From Rhodoblastus sp963727035 (GTDB taxonomy: Bacteria > Pseudomonadota > Alphaproteobacteria > Rhizobiales > Beijerinckiaceae): a stretch of DNA of 64,000 bases. Where the stretch lies: NCBI GenBank assembly GCA_963727035.1, contig CAVSEY010000003.1, positions 74,433-138,432 of the forward strand, written 5' to 3'. The position numbers and the translations under genes were made by a program. Below are positions 42,623-51,713 of the stretch, in pieces. Position 1 is the first letter of the stretch, and every line of letters starts with the position of its first letter. Under the pieces are notes generated by a model, which was not told where the DNA came from, made no database searches, and saw nothing but the letters and a program-made list of their open reading frames with translations.

Positions 42623-42699
42623 CGGGTAACTCCGGGGGTGACGATTGGCGCGGGCGCACGGCGTCCGGAAACTCGGGCCTGATTAATCAAATCAGAAGT

Positions 42700-42736
42700 A
42701 GCGCCCCGGCGGGTTGGAAATGCCCCCCGGGGCGCT
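42700..42736. terminator. GC-rich hairpin downstream of the broken gene end
   Basis: AGCGCCCCGG and CCGGGGCGCT form a perfect 10-bp stem with a 17-nt loop that can pair further. It has no T tract. On the minus strand it lies about 95 bp past the stop of the gene fragment at 42830 and may have been its terminator. Confidence 0.5.
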
Positions 42737-42829
42737 GGCCGGTGTTTTGCGACACCTCCGGCTGGTCGCCCGCGGAGGCCAATCCGCGAGGTTTTCCCGC
42801 CGGGCTCTTACTCGCGGCGGGAAAGGCAA

Positions 42830-42955
42830 TCATTTTGGAAACGCCGCGTCCGGGTTCATCGCCAGGTCCGCAATCGCTTTCGCCCACAGATCGCGCCCCG
42901 GGTCATCGTCGAAGTTTTGCGAGAATTGCCAATTCTGGAACTCCGGCCCGACATA
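42830..42955 (-). pseudogene. C-terminal end of an unrecognised gene, joined to the polA fragment
   Basis: On the minus strand a good coding frame begins exactly where polA homology stops. It reads YVGPEFQNWQFSQNFDDD and ends MNPDAAFPK with a stop at 42830-42832. The composition is protein-like (acidic, aromatic), unlike the polA frame, which from this point turns into basic, unrelated sequence. I do not recognise the family. It is the tail of a gene whose front was replaced by the polA segment. Confidence 0.55.
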
Positions 42956-43644
42956 GTGCCATATTCATTGATCAGCTTGGCCGCGGTCTTGACGCCAATG
43001 CCCGGGGCGCCGGGCACATTGTCGGTGGAATCGCCGGCCAGAGCCTGGATGTCCACGACCTTTTCCGGCGGCGCGCCGAAATAGGCGATTACCTCGTCGC
43101 GCCCGATCTTGCGCTCCTCGCGCTCGCCCGAGGCCGGGTCGTATATTGAGACGCCCGGCCGCACCAGCTGCATCAGGTCCTTGTCGGCGGAAATGATGGT
43201 GACGTCTGCGCCGGCTTCCGTCGCTTGTTTCGCGTAGGTTGCGATCAGGTCGTCGGCCTCATAGACGTCCTGCTCCACCGGCTCGAGACCAAAGGCCCGC
43301 ACGGCGGCGCGAAACAGGGGGAATTGCGGGACGAGGTCTTCCGGGGGCTCGGAGCGGTTCGCCTTGTAGGCGGGATAGAATTCCTTGCGGAAGGAATTTT
43401 CGCTTTTATCGAAAATGATGGCGAGATGCGTGGGACGAACCCCCGCCGCCCCATCGCGGACGAATTGCAGCAGTTTGGCGCAGAACAGCCGGACCGCGCC
43501 GGTCGGAAGCTGGTCGGCGCGGTAATTGTATTTGCGGTCCTGTCGGATCGACTGGAAAAAGGCGCGAAAGATGAAATTCGAGCCGTCGACGAGAAAGACA
43601 TGGTCGCCGGGAACGAGAAAGCGGGGAGCGTCGGTCATGCGCAT
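42956..43644 (-). pseudogene. Truncated, diverged copy of polA (5'-nuclease domain only)
   Basis: Covers about the first 230 residues of DNA polymerase I from MRMTDAPRFLVPGDHVFLVDG through the 5'-nuclease active site (VYEADDLIATYAKQ, ADKDLMQLVRPG, GDSTDNVPGAPGIGVKTAA) and stops abruptly after INEYG. It resembles the first part of the intact polA at 55251-58229 but has many substitutions (YPAYKANRSEPP versus YPPYKANRAEPP, KQATEAG versus RQANQAG), so it is not a fresh duplication. Upstream homology to the intact gene extends to about 43725. A free 5'-nuclease fragment could in principle be made, but with an unrelated tail. Confidence 0.88.
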
Positions 43645-43718
43645 CGGTTCGAGAAAGCCGCACTCGCGCGACGGACGTCTGTTATAAGCCAAGCCCCGCG
43701 CCTCCCCAAGGGGGCAAC

Positions 43719-44027
43719 TCATAGGCTGCGACTGTTTCGGGGGGGACGTCCCGAGCGATGTTGAAATAGGCTCGGCGGGCGTCGCTGATTGATGAGGCTA
43801 TGCAGCCTCGCGGACGGGGTCAAGGCCGCGGCGCCAGTGGCGAACTCGGCCTGATGAGCGAGAAGCGCGGCGTGCAGGCTCGGCAGATGCTTGTGAGCTT
43901 TCAACCTTCGGAAGCCCTTGGCGGCCTCGATCATGGCGGCGTCGCGCCAGCGTTTCACATTCCGGCAGATCCTGCGGATGGAGCCGTTCATGTTCTCGAT
44001 GATGTTGGTGCAGGCGGTCGACTGCAC
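43719..44027 (-). pseudogene. IS256-family transposase, C-terminal remnant
   Basis: IIENMNGSIRRICRNVKRWRDAAMIEAAKGFRRLKAHKHLPSLHAAL is the conserved C-terminal block of IS256/mutator-type transposases. The N-terminal two-thirds is missing. A second, internal piece of the same type of transposase lies at 46924-47145 on the other strand, with the methyltransferase and glycosyltransferase genes between, which indicates one element broken and partly inverted. Confidence 0.85.
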
Positions 44028-44043
44028 GGGGGCGAGGGCCTGG

Positions 44044-44811
44044 CTAAGACGTCGCCGGCCTTAACGCATTGAGCATTGCGGTCAGGACGTCGCGCAAACG
44101 ATCCTTGTATCTCTCGCCGCCCGCAGCCGGTGCTGCTTTCTTGCGCATTCGGACGGAAATCCATCGATCCCGAGAGGTGTCAACTTCGATGTCCGCGTAG
44201 GGTGCAAAGAGCTCGCTGGCGTCTATGCGCTGCGTCTTGTTCCAGATGATGAAGTTACCGCTGCTTCCCTCGAAATTCCATTGATGTAGCCCGTCATAGT
44301 GGCCTTGCTCGGCTTCGTTCGTGGCATGCTCAAGCGCGATGCGGCCGCCAGGTTTTGCCACGATCAGCATTTCCTCGATGCCGCGAACGGGATCGAACGA
44401 ATGGTCAAGCGCATTGCGACAGTGTACGAGATCGAACTGGCAGGGGGAGAAGAAACTCGAGAGGTCTTCCGCAAAGCCGAGCTGTGTTTCTATCGGGCGT
44501 TCGATACCATTCTTCGCTGCGATCTCGGCATAAAATGGCGCAAGCGGGTCACACGCAACGAGCGAGAGCGGCGCTCCATCGTGCATATGCCCCAGAAACG
44601 TCATCGGCCCGGCGCCGACATCGAGCACGCTCTTGCCGGTCAACCCCTGCATCAAGTCAGGATCAATCTCCCGGTTCCCGTCCAGTCTGCTGCTGAAGTC
44701 TTCCGGCCACCTGTCGCCCCTGGTCGTGAACCAGCGATCCCAAAACGCCACTTCATCACTTATGCCAGCTGCCCATAGCGCGAGGTGCCTGGAAAATCCT
44801 TCCTGATCCAA
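44044..44811 (-). CDS. Class I SAM-dependent methyltransferase, probably surface-glycan modification
   Basis: A 255-residue methyltransferase. GKSVLDVGAGPMTFLGHM is the SAM-binding loop, SLVACDPLAPFYAEIA motif II, CQFDLVHCRNALDHSFDPV motif IV, and LIVAKPGGRIALEHATNEAEQGHYDGLHQW motif VI onward. It lies 61 bp downstream of the large glycosyltransferase and on the same strand, so methylation of a sugar or lipid-linked glycan is likely. Base composition is visibly lower in GC than the housekeeping genes, which suggests transfer. Confidence 0.85.
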   Translation of the reverse strand: MDQEGFSRHLALWAAGISDEVAFWDRWFTTRGDRWPEDFSSRLDGNREIDPDLMQGLTGKSVLDVGAGPMTFLGHMHDGAPLSLVACDPLAPFYAEIAAKNGIERPIETQLGFAEDLSSFFSPCQFDLVHCRNALDHSFDPVRGIEEMLIVAKPGGRIALEHATNEAEQGHYDGLHQWNFEGSSGNFIIWNKTQRIDASELFAPYADIEVDTSRDRWISVRMRKKAAPAAGGERYKDRLRDVLTAMLNALRPATS

Positions 44812-44872
44812 TCCGATGCCCTCCTGTTTCGCCTTCCGAGCGCCAGCATTCCTGAAAGTATACCGTTCCCCC

Positions 44873-46780
44873 TCAGTCTATGTAATCGGATCTTGCGAGG
44901 CCAGGCAAGGTCAGGAGATGACTGTCTGATGAGACATCATGGAGGTTGATACCCTGTGCGTAAAGTGCATGCCCGACATAGGCGTCCTCAAGCCCGACCG
45001 CCTTCATCGCAAAGAACTCCTTCATCGCGAGATACATGTACGAACACGCCTCGAGTCCTCGTCGCCCCAGCAGATATCCATATCCCCCGGCTGCATATTC
45101 TCGCGGAACCGGATATTGATACCCCCTCGTCTCGATGAGCGGATCTTCGCATTTCGAGAGATGCCACCCGTGCCACTGCTGTTGATGGGAGGACGAACCC
45201 ACGATCCGCCCGGCACATTCCAGGCCCTGGGAGCTGACGGTCTCTACCAGGCCCTCAAATTCGGTGCGATCCGCCAGCGAGAGATCGTCGTCGATCTTGA
45301 TGACGAGAGCAGGATCCGCAACAAGGTCAAGGATTGTCAACGCATAGAACACCTTGCGGTGTAGGCCCTCATAATTGTCTGGAACGGGAACGGTCAGAAC
45401 GCCACCATCATATTTGAACGTCAGTTCCGTTTCCTCCTCGCTCTGGAATCGGCTTTGGCCCACCAACAGGATATGGTGGTACGAGCTGTCCTGGCCGGCA
45501 AAGGAGGCAATCGAGGCTACGGCCCGCCGCATGCGTGGTTGACAACCTAGATGCAGGACAACCTTCTTCGCGGTACAGTCAGCCCGCAGCCGCGCGACAT
45601 TCTCGGGGAGGGACAGCGATAGTGCCCTGGCGAGAAACGCCTTGAAGGCCTTGTTCTTAGGGAAGAGCGAAAAGACATCGCGCAGCTCTGCAAAGCGCGT
45701 ACAAGGATCAAGAGGCGCTTTCAGCTCCTGCAATTTTTTGAGCGCTTCAAGCTGCCGTTGCGGCCCGCTGATGCAAAACTCCAGCGTGTGGAAGAGCGGC
45801 CGCGTCGGCCGCAGTTCCTTCTCGCATCTGGCAATGTATTTAGCGGTCTCTTTCGCGACCTCCCTGACGAGCACCTCGGTCTTCCCTCGCAGCGTTTCTA
45901 GCGCCGTTCTGACTTCCCGGTCCCTCTTTCGCCTGGTCTGCGCTTCAAGTGCATCGGAAACCGTTGTGTCGCGGAACAGGGTTTCCATCGCCAGGCCAAT
46001 CGTGACGTCGCCCTTGCTAAGCCCGACCCCCGCCCAGAACCGCTCGATGGCTCCTGTCTCGAGAAGCCTGAAATGTTCGCGCCACGTCGCACCAGTTTCA
46101 CACGGCAATGCAGCATTGCGCCCATAGGCTGCGCCTCCGAGGGCTATTTTCCTCTTGTAGTGTTCGATGGATCTGTAGGGGTAGTGGAAGATGGACAGCC
46201 CGTCGTCGATGTCCATCGTTCCGCCAGGGACTTCTCTCACTCCGTGACTGCCCTGTTCAACGATGACGGTGCCCGAAGCTCGATGCATGCATTTACGGGG
46301 CAGAGGGTGTCCCAGATTGTTCACGCTGCTGCATTCAAATACGTCACTCTTCCTCGGATGGCTGGTAAAACTGGTCTGCCGGGGATGCTGGATGGTCGGC
46401 ACCGCATTGTAGCGGCACACGTTCAAGGCCCCGATGCCCGCGGGAATCCCGGCTAGAAATGATTTGAGGTCCCCACTCTTGCTCGTCCAGAACTCGTCGG
46501 CATCATTGTTGATCACCCAGTCGGCACCATGGTCGTTGCTCGCGCGTCTAGCCATCTCCGTGACCCAGATAGACTGGCTGTAATCGTCTCCGGACTGGAA
46601 AATATACTCTATTTCCATTTCCCTTGAAAGGCTCTGGATTATCTCGGCGCTTGAATCAGTTGAGAGATTGTCCATTATTATAAAGCTATCGACACCTTGG
46701 GCATGGTGAAACCGGAGATTGTCTTCGATGATGTCTTCTTCATTTCGGACCAAGAGTGTCATTGTTATCTTGACGCCCAT
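44873..46780 (-). CDS. Large two-domain glycosyltransferase
   Basis: A 635-residue protein from the ATG at 46780 (GVKITMTLLVRNEEDIIEDN). The first domain (residues 1-280) is a GT-A family 2-type enzyme with DWVINNDADEFWTSKSGDL as the DxD-like region. The middle (280-410) is helical and charged. The C-terminal domain (410-635) resembles family 31-type galactosyltransferases, with ALVIKIDDDLSLADRTEF as DDD metal site and YAAGGYGYLLGRRGLEA and FFAMKAVGLEDAYVGHAL as acceptor blocks. So it probably adds two sugars in a surface polysaccharide. GC content is low for the window. It is flanked by IS256 pieces. Confidence 0.85.
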   Translation of the reverse strand: MGVKITMTLLVRNEEDIIEDNLRFHHAQGVDSFIIMDNLSTDSSAEIIQSLSREMEIEYIFQSGDDYSQSIWVTEMARRASNDHGADWVINNDADEFWTSKSGDLKSFLAGIPAGIGALNVCRYNAVPTIQHPRQTSFTSHPRKSDVFECSSVNNLGHPLPRKCMHRASGTVIVEQGSHGVREVPGGTMDIDDGLSIFHYPYRSIEHYKRKIALGGAAYGRNAALPCETGATWREHFRLLETGAIERFWAGVGLSKGDVTIGLAMETLFRDTTVSDALEAQTRRKRDREVRTALETLRGKTEVLVREVAKETAKYIARCEKELRPTRPLFHTLEFCISGPQRQLEALKKLQELKAPLDPCTRFAELRDVFSLFPKNKAFKAFLARALSLSLPENVARLRADCTAKKVVLHLGCQPRMRRAVASIASFAGQDSSYHHILLVGQSRFQSEEETELTFKYDGGVLTVPVPDNYEGLHRKVFYALTILDLVADPALVIKIDDDLSLADRTEFEGLVETVSSQGLECAGRIVGSSSHQQQWHGWHLSKCEDPLIETRGYQYPVPREYAAGGYGYLLGRRGLEACSYMYLAMKEFFAMKAVGLEDAYVGHALYAQGINLHDVSSDSHLLTLPGLARSDYID

Positions 46781-46923
46781 CGAGGAATACCTATTCGTCG
46801 ATAAGAATACAGAAGACCCAGTCGCAGCCGTCATCATTCGCGTATTTGCGCACCAAATGGCTAGCGTTGCAATCAATATCTGGTTGCCATGCCGCTGAGG
46901 TAGACGAGCGGGTCTTCCATGTT

Positions 46924-47145
46924 CACTTGAGCCGGCTGTTCATCATCGACGCCTCGCGCGCGCTGCTGAAAGCGATCCGCGCCAGCTTCGGCCGCAACAC
47001 GCCGATCCAACGCTGCCAGATTCACAAGGCCAGCAACATTACCGAGCGTCTGCCGAAATCCCTGCACGCCTCGGTGCGCAGGACCCTCCGCCAAGCCTGG
47101 GAACTCGACGACGCCGACAATGCCGAAAAGCTGGACGGTTCTATT
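46924..47145 (+). pseudogene. IS256-family transposase, internal remnant
   Basis: HLSRLFIIDASRALLKAIRASFG followed by IQRCQIHKASNITERLPKSL matches the catalytic-core block around the second aspartate of IS256-type transposases (FVIDGSKAL...QRCQVHK). It starts and ends without transposase context and abuts the IS5 element. Its missing C-terminal part may be the piece at 43719-44027. Confidence 0.82.
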
Positions 47146-47160
47146 AACCCCGTCGCGCTG

Positions 47161-48382
47161 GCTGATTGCTTTGCATTGAGCGGCGTCGGAGAATGTCGGG
47201 ACGCCTTTTGGGTGAAGGGCGAGAATGGCGCGGGCGGCGTCGTCCCCCGGCGGCCTCTTCAAGCCGACCTCGGCGCCGCCTTTTGCAGCATGAGCAGCCG
47301 TTTGATGTTGTAGACGATGTTCGCCATGCCGATTTTTGTCGTCGCCCGGGCGAGGCCGATGGTGCGGATGAACAGGTCCATCCGGTCTTTCTGAACGGCG
47401 AAGACATGCTCGACGCGCGAACGCACGACAGATTTAAGCGCATTGGCTTTTCTCATGCGCTCTGGCATCGGCTTGCCTTTCGGCTTCTTGCGGTGAATGC
47501 GGCTCACAAAGCCGTTGTCGCGCAAGAACGCCTCGTTCTTCGCCGACCGATACGCCGTGTCTGCCCAGACGGCGCTCGCCGTATTGCTCTTGTCGAGCAG
47601 GCCTTCGCGCAACCGGGCGCCCTCGTAGGAGGCGGCGTCGGTCGCCAGCCACTTGCGGATCAACCCGAAGCCGCGGTCGATTGAGACATGGTTCTGATAG
47701 CCGAAGGTCGGGATGGCGATGTCGACCGGCGGCGTGCTCCCGTCTTCGCGGGTTTTCGCCTTGGTGAATTTGATCGTCCAGCGCGCGTCGCGGTCCTTGT
47801 GGCGCAATTTGGCGGGCTTCTTCGCCCAGTCCTTCGGGACGCGGCCTACTTTGATCGTCTGGTTTTCCTCGCGCGTGTTGCGCTGCTTGGGCGCGGAGAT
47901 CAGGCTGGCGTCGATGATTTGCCCGGACATCGCGATATAGCCGGACGCCCGCAGCGCGCCGTCGAGCCGGTCGAACAGCGTCTGGATGACGCCGGCTCTG
48001 GTGAGTTTTTCGCGAAACAGCCATATCGTGCGCGCATCCGGGATGCGGTCGGACAGGCTCAAGCCCAGAAAGCGCATGAAGGACAGCCTATCGTTGATCA
48101 GGAATTCCGCGCGCTCGTCCGACAGATTGTTGGCCGCCTGGATGACCAGGATTTTGAACATCAGCACAGCGTCGAACGGCGGGCGCCCGCCCTGCGCGCC
48201 ATCCGAATAATCCAGCGCTTCGAGCAGATCGGCGCGGAAAATTTCAAAATCGACGACGGCTTGAAACGCTTCGAGTTGGTCGCCAAGGCCGCTCAAGCGC
48301 TTCAGGCGATCATCAACATCAAAAAATCCCGGCTGGCCACGCATCAATTCATCTCCGACACCGTCAAGCCAAAGGAATCAGA
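47161..48382 (-). mobile_element. IS5-family insertion sequence with imperfect terminal repeats
   Basis: About 1.22 kb. The left end (CTGATTGCTTTGCATTGAGC, 47162 on) matches the reverse complement of the right end (CTGATTCCTTTGGCTTGACG, ending at 48380) and both continue into GTCGGAGA. The transposase gene at 47259-48347 fills the interior. Target-site duplications could not be identified with confidence. Confidence 0.8.
47259..48347 (-). CDS. IS5-family transposase
   Basis: A 362-residue DDE transposase. RPPFDAVLMFKILVIQAANNLSD and RFLGLSLSDRIPDARTIWLFRE are the N-terminal IS5 blocks. The catalytic residues are the Asp in SGQIIDASLISAP, the Asp in SAVWADTAYRS and the Glu in VRSRVEHVFAVQK. 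The frame is full length and uninterrupted, so the element may still be active. Confidence 0.94.
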   Translation of the reverse strand: MMRGQPGFFDVDDRLKRLSGLGDQLEAFQAVVDFEIFRADLLEALDYSDGAQGGRPPFDAVLMFKILVIQAANNLSDERAEFLINDRLSFMRFLGLSLSDRIPDARTIWLFREKLTRAGVIQTLFDRLDGALRASGYIAMSGQIIDASLISAPKQRNTREENQTIKVGRVPKDWAKKPAKLRHKDRDARWTIKFTKAKTREDGSTPPVDIAIPTFGYQNHVSIDRGFGLIRKWLATDAASYEGARLREGLLDKSNTASAVWADTAYRSAKNEAFLRDNGFVSRIHRKKPKGKPMPERMRKANALKSVVRSRVEHVFAVQKDRMDLFIRTIGLARATTKIGMANIVYNIKRLLMLQKAAPRSA

Positions 48383-48498
48383 AAGTCGCCGCCGACGCCA
48401 GGTTTTTAGAGCTGGGATAATCTCCGGCAAGTAGCGCGACAACGCTCTCTCATCAGCAATAGCTTAACAGCCATCGGCTCGGCACGAGGAGAGCGATC

Positions 48499-49531
48499 AT
48501 GAGCTATTACGTTGGGTTGGACGTCTCCGTGAAACTGACGGCGATTTGCATCATCGACGAGGACGGGAAAGTCGTGATGGAGCGCGTTGTCGCCAGCGAT
48601 CCAGGCGACATAGGCCGATGCGTCGAGGAAATCGACGGCGCGATCAGTCGCATCGGCTTGGAAGCCGGTCCGCTGGCGCCTTGGCTTTTCGGCGGACTTG
48701 CCGAACGCGGGCTTCCTGTCGTCTGCATCGAGGTCCGCCAGATGAAGGCCTTCGCCAAGGCCTCGCCCATCAAAACGGACCGGCGGGATGCGCGATTGAT
48801 CGCGCAAGCGATGCGCACAGGCCTATTCAAGGTCGCCCATGTCAAGACCGATGACAGCCAGCGCATCCGATTGCTCTTGCGCCATCGCCAGGCGATGGTC
48901 CGACGCAACAAGGATTTGATCAACACCGTTCGCGGCACGCTGAAGGCGTTTGGCATTCGCACTGGCGGCGGAAAGAACACGCTGTTCGCCCGACGCGTCC
49001 GTGATGCGATCGACGACAAGATGATCCTGGCCATGACAGAGCCTCTGCTCGCCGCCTATGAGGATGGCCTGCGGATCTTGGCTAAGCTCGACGAAATGGT
49101 GCTGGCGATCGCCAAGAAAGATGCGATTTGCCGTCGCCTCATGACAGTTCCCGGCGTGGGGCCTGTGGTGGCGCTCACATTCCGCACTGGCGTCGATGTC
49201 GCCCATCGGCTTCGATAAATCGAGGCTCGTGGCGGCCGTGTTCGGCCTCACGCCCAGAGTGCATGCCTCCGGCGAAATGGAACAGGTCGGGCGGATCACA
49301 AAATGTGGAGACGCCATGGTTCGCGCGCTGCTCTATGAAGCCGCCAATGTCATGATGACGCGCTGCCGAGCCGACAACTGGCTTAAATCCTGGGCTCTCA
49401 AGGTCGCAAGACGGCATGGAGCGCGCAAAGCAAAGGCGGCCCTGGCTCGGCGTCTCGCCGTCATCATGCATCGCATGTGGGTCAATGGAACCGACTTCTC
49501 CATGGAAAGGCCAATGCCGATGACCGCTTGA
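48499..49531 (+). pseudogene. IS110-family transposase interrupted by a one-base frameshift
   Basis: The first part (48499-49208) has the DEDD-type front end (YYVGLDVSVKLTAICIID, KTDRRDARLIAQAMR) and reaches MTVPGVGPVVALTFRTGVDV. The second part, in another frame to 49531, carries FDKSRLVAAVFGLTPRVHASGEMEQVGRITKCGDAMVRALLYEAA, the transposase_20 end. Removing one C in CGGCTTCG near 49209 joins them as VAHRFDKSRL. So the gene was about 343 codons and is now broken, or the base is a sequencing error. It is only distantly related to the other IS110 gene at 51552. Confidence 0.85.
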
Positions 49532-49889
49532 TATCAGACAATTTCACCTCTCACGCTCGTCGTGAGCATGCGGAGAGCGTGTGGGCCCGAATGACTGCGC
49601 TGGACGATTTGCGCTAAAAACGCGCTTTAGAGCTTGCAGCATTCAACCCCACTGATCGTACCGCCCAGAATGCGGCGCTCATCGCGGCGACCGCGAACAG
49701 AAGCGTGAAACCTGCAGACGACGAGAAATCTCAAGGAGAAGGCGTTGACCGATTACAGAAGGTGTCCATTTTCTTTGGATAAGTCTGGGCAGTTCTTGCG
49801 CATTTGCGCCTGAAATGCGGTAGACTGTTTTTGCGGTACTCGAGCTCGAATTAACGCCGCAGGATCGTTCACTCGAAGACGTAGACGAC
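49532..49889. other. 358-bp stretch without a gene between IS110 and the glycosyltransferase
   Basis: No protein of known type is seen. It holds the outer end of the IS110 element and, at 49751-49768, the left copy of an 18-bp inverted repeat whose partner lies at 50942-50959. Confidence 0.55.
49751..49768. repeat. Left 18-bp inverted repeat flanking the glycosyltransferase
   Basis: GATTACAGAAGGTGTCCA, perfectly inverted at 50942-50959. The pair encloses 1.2 kb containing one glycosyltransferase gene. Confidence 0.85.
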
Positions 49890-50885
49890 ATGATGACGGA
49901 AGCTCCGGAGCATATCGACATTTCGGTCATCATTCCCTTCCTTGGCCGAGAACCCGACTTGGTGAAATGCCTCGAAAGCCTGGCAAGGCAGGCAAAGCGT
50001 GAATTCGAAGTGATCGTGGTCGGTGACGGAGCATCAGTTGACCCGAGCGTACTGAGAGCCGTCGACGGAGTCCTGCCGCATGGCCTCAGGCTCGTTTCGA
50101 CAGATCGGCATGTGGGAACGTTTCGCGCGCGCAAGTACGGAGCAGAACTGGCGTGCGGCCGATATATCCAGTTCGTCGACCATGACGACACGCTTGCGGC
50201 GGAGTATCTGTCTGTTCTTTACCAACTCGCGGTGCAGCACGGCGCGGACGTGGTCGAATGCCCTTTCCTTGTCCACAACGCAGACGGCAGCACGAGAATT
50301 GATAAGCGACCAGAAGCGGGCTTTGTCGCCCATGGCAAAGAGATTCTAAGCTACCTCTTTTCTGAACGATCCTACAATAACATTGTTAACAAGCTCATCC
50401 GGCGAAGCACATGGAGTGCCGCTATGGATATAATTTCTGGCGCTCAATATGAAATGCTGACTTTTGCGGAAGACCTGCTTTGCTCGGCATTGTTGGCGTC
50501 GTGCTCAAAGACGCATGTATTTTCCGATTTGGTATATTATGATTATCTCTACAATGACCAGAGTACGATGAATTCCAAGGACCTTACAAAGATCCGCCGG
50601 TCGCTCAGGAGCCTCGATACCGTCATGTCGAGCTTGGAGAGGCTTTTCGGTGACCGCATCGAAGAAGGGACAATGAGCAGCTTCCAGCGATACCAGGCGC
50701 GCTGGGCACTCAGTCATCTCAGAAAAAATGCGGGAGGTTCATTTCCCGATGACATCGCGGGCTATGCTGAAGTCTGCATGCGCGCTATGTGGCGGAAGGG
50801 ACATGACCACAAGCGCGATAATGCTCGCCGGATGCACGGGTCGACCGCGAAGAACCATGAAGGCCGTGTGGGGCTTTCGCGCTGA
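49890..50885 (+). CDS. Family 2 glycosyltransferase
   Basis: A 331-residue GT-A enzyme. DISVIIPFLGREPDLVKCLESLARQ is the nucleotide-binding start and YIQFVDHDDTLAAEYLSVLYQ holds the DxD-type metal site. Later blocks are not diagnostic of a donor sugar. The C terminus is basic (HKRDNARRMHG). GC content is lower than that of the chromosomal genes, and it sits between inverted repeats in a field of IS remnants, so it is probably imported cargo for surface-polysaccharide synthesis. Confidence 0.88.
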   Translation: MMTEAPEHIDISVIIPFLGREPDLVKCLESLARQAKREFEVIVVGDGASVDPSVLRAVDGVLPHGLRLVSTDRHVGTFRARKYGAELACGRYIQFVDHDDTLAAEYLSVLYQLAVQHGADVVECPFLVHNADGSTRIDKRPEAGFVAHGKEILSYLFSERSYNNIVNKLIRRSTWSAAMDIISGAQYEMLTFAEDLLCSALLASCSKTHVFSDLVYYDYLYNDQSTMNSKDLTKIRRSLRSLDTVMSSLERLFGDRIEEGTMSSFQRYQARWALSHLRKNAGGSFPDDIAGYAEVCMRAMWRKGHDHKRDNARRMHGSTAKNHEGRVGLSR

Positions 50886-50941
50886 TTGCAAGTATTCGTT
50901 TTTGCCGAAATGGCCGTGTTGAAGGCCGGTTTTCTTGCAAT

Positions 50942-50959
50942 TGGACACCTTCTGTAATC
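50942..50959. repeat. Right 18-bp inverted repeat flanking the glycosyltransferase
   Basis: TGGACACCTTCTGTAATC, the exact reverse complement of 49751-49768. It directly abuts the ISAs1-type end (CAGGGTTGTTTAG) that begins at 50960. Confidence 0.85.
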
Positions 50960-50978
50960 CAGGGTTGTTTAGTTCTCT

Positions 50979-51548
50979 TTACAGCCCCGGCAATGCAAGG
51001 ATGAGATCGAGGTCGAGGGCGGCGCGCCAGCGTGCGTTTTTGATGTTGTCGCAGCCTTGGGCCCTGAGCAGGTTGTAGGCGAAGGAACGCAGGCGGGCGG
51101 CGATGTCTGGGTTTTTGCGAATGCGTGAGGCGTCCTCGGCGAAAACGGTGTCGCGCACATAATGGCTGCCATTTTCGATACGCCAATGGCCGCGGATCCA
51201 CTCGTTCCATTGTTCAGGCGTCGGGCCGGTGAGCGAGGACACCCAGAAGGCAACCTCGCACGTTTGCCGGCAAAGGCCGGTCTTGGGGTCGCGTTTGCAG
51301 ACGGTGCGCTCCAACCTCAGGACGGTGTTGATCAGCTTCTCCCACGGCGTCCCACGGAACCACGCCTTGGCCGGAAACACCGTCAACTCGCGTGTCTCCC
51401 AGCGATTGCGGCCTGAGGATTTGGTTGTCGCGGCTCCGCTTGGCTTGCGCCCCATTGATCCAAGTTCCAGCCGGCGGCGCAGTTTCGGTTGGTTGTCCTT
51501 GACTTGCGTGAGCAGATGATTGCCCGAGGCGATCACGCGAGCGAAGGA
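50979..51548 (-). pseudogene. ISAs1-family transposase, C-terminal half
   Basis: About 190 codons: GNHLLTQVKDNQPKLRRRL, then ERTVCKRDPKTGLCRQTCEVAFWVSSL, WNEWIRGHWRIENGSHYVRDTVFAEDASRIRKNPDIAARLRSFAYNLLRAQG, the C-terminal block of ISAs1/H-repeat transposases with the IRGHWRIEN Glu region. The N-terminal half was removed where the IS110 element joins at 51549. An IS end (CAGGGTTGTTTAG) is kept at 50960. Confidence 0.88.
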
Positions 51549-51713
51549 TTCCTAAGAAACGGCCGGTACAGCCGTCGACGCGTCTTCGGCGACCATCACG
51601 TAACCCAGGGCTTTGGCGCGACGGTGAAGATTTTTGACGACCCGCTCGCGGTAGCGGGTCTCGTAATAGGAAGCCCCCGGGTCGACATAATCCATGCCGT
51701 GCCGCATCGCATT
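51549..51713. repeat. 165-bp direct repeat, copy 1 (3' end of the intact IS110 element)
   Basis: Identical base for base to 53168-53332. It contains the last 50 or so codons of the IS110 transposase (from MRHGMDYVDPG to TAVPAVS) and the element's end (TTCCTAAG as read on the plus strand). Confidence 0.92.
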
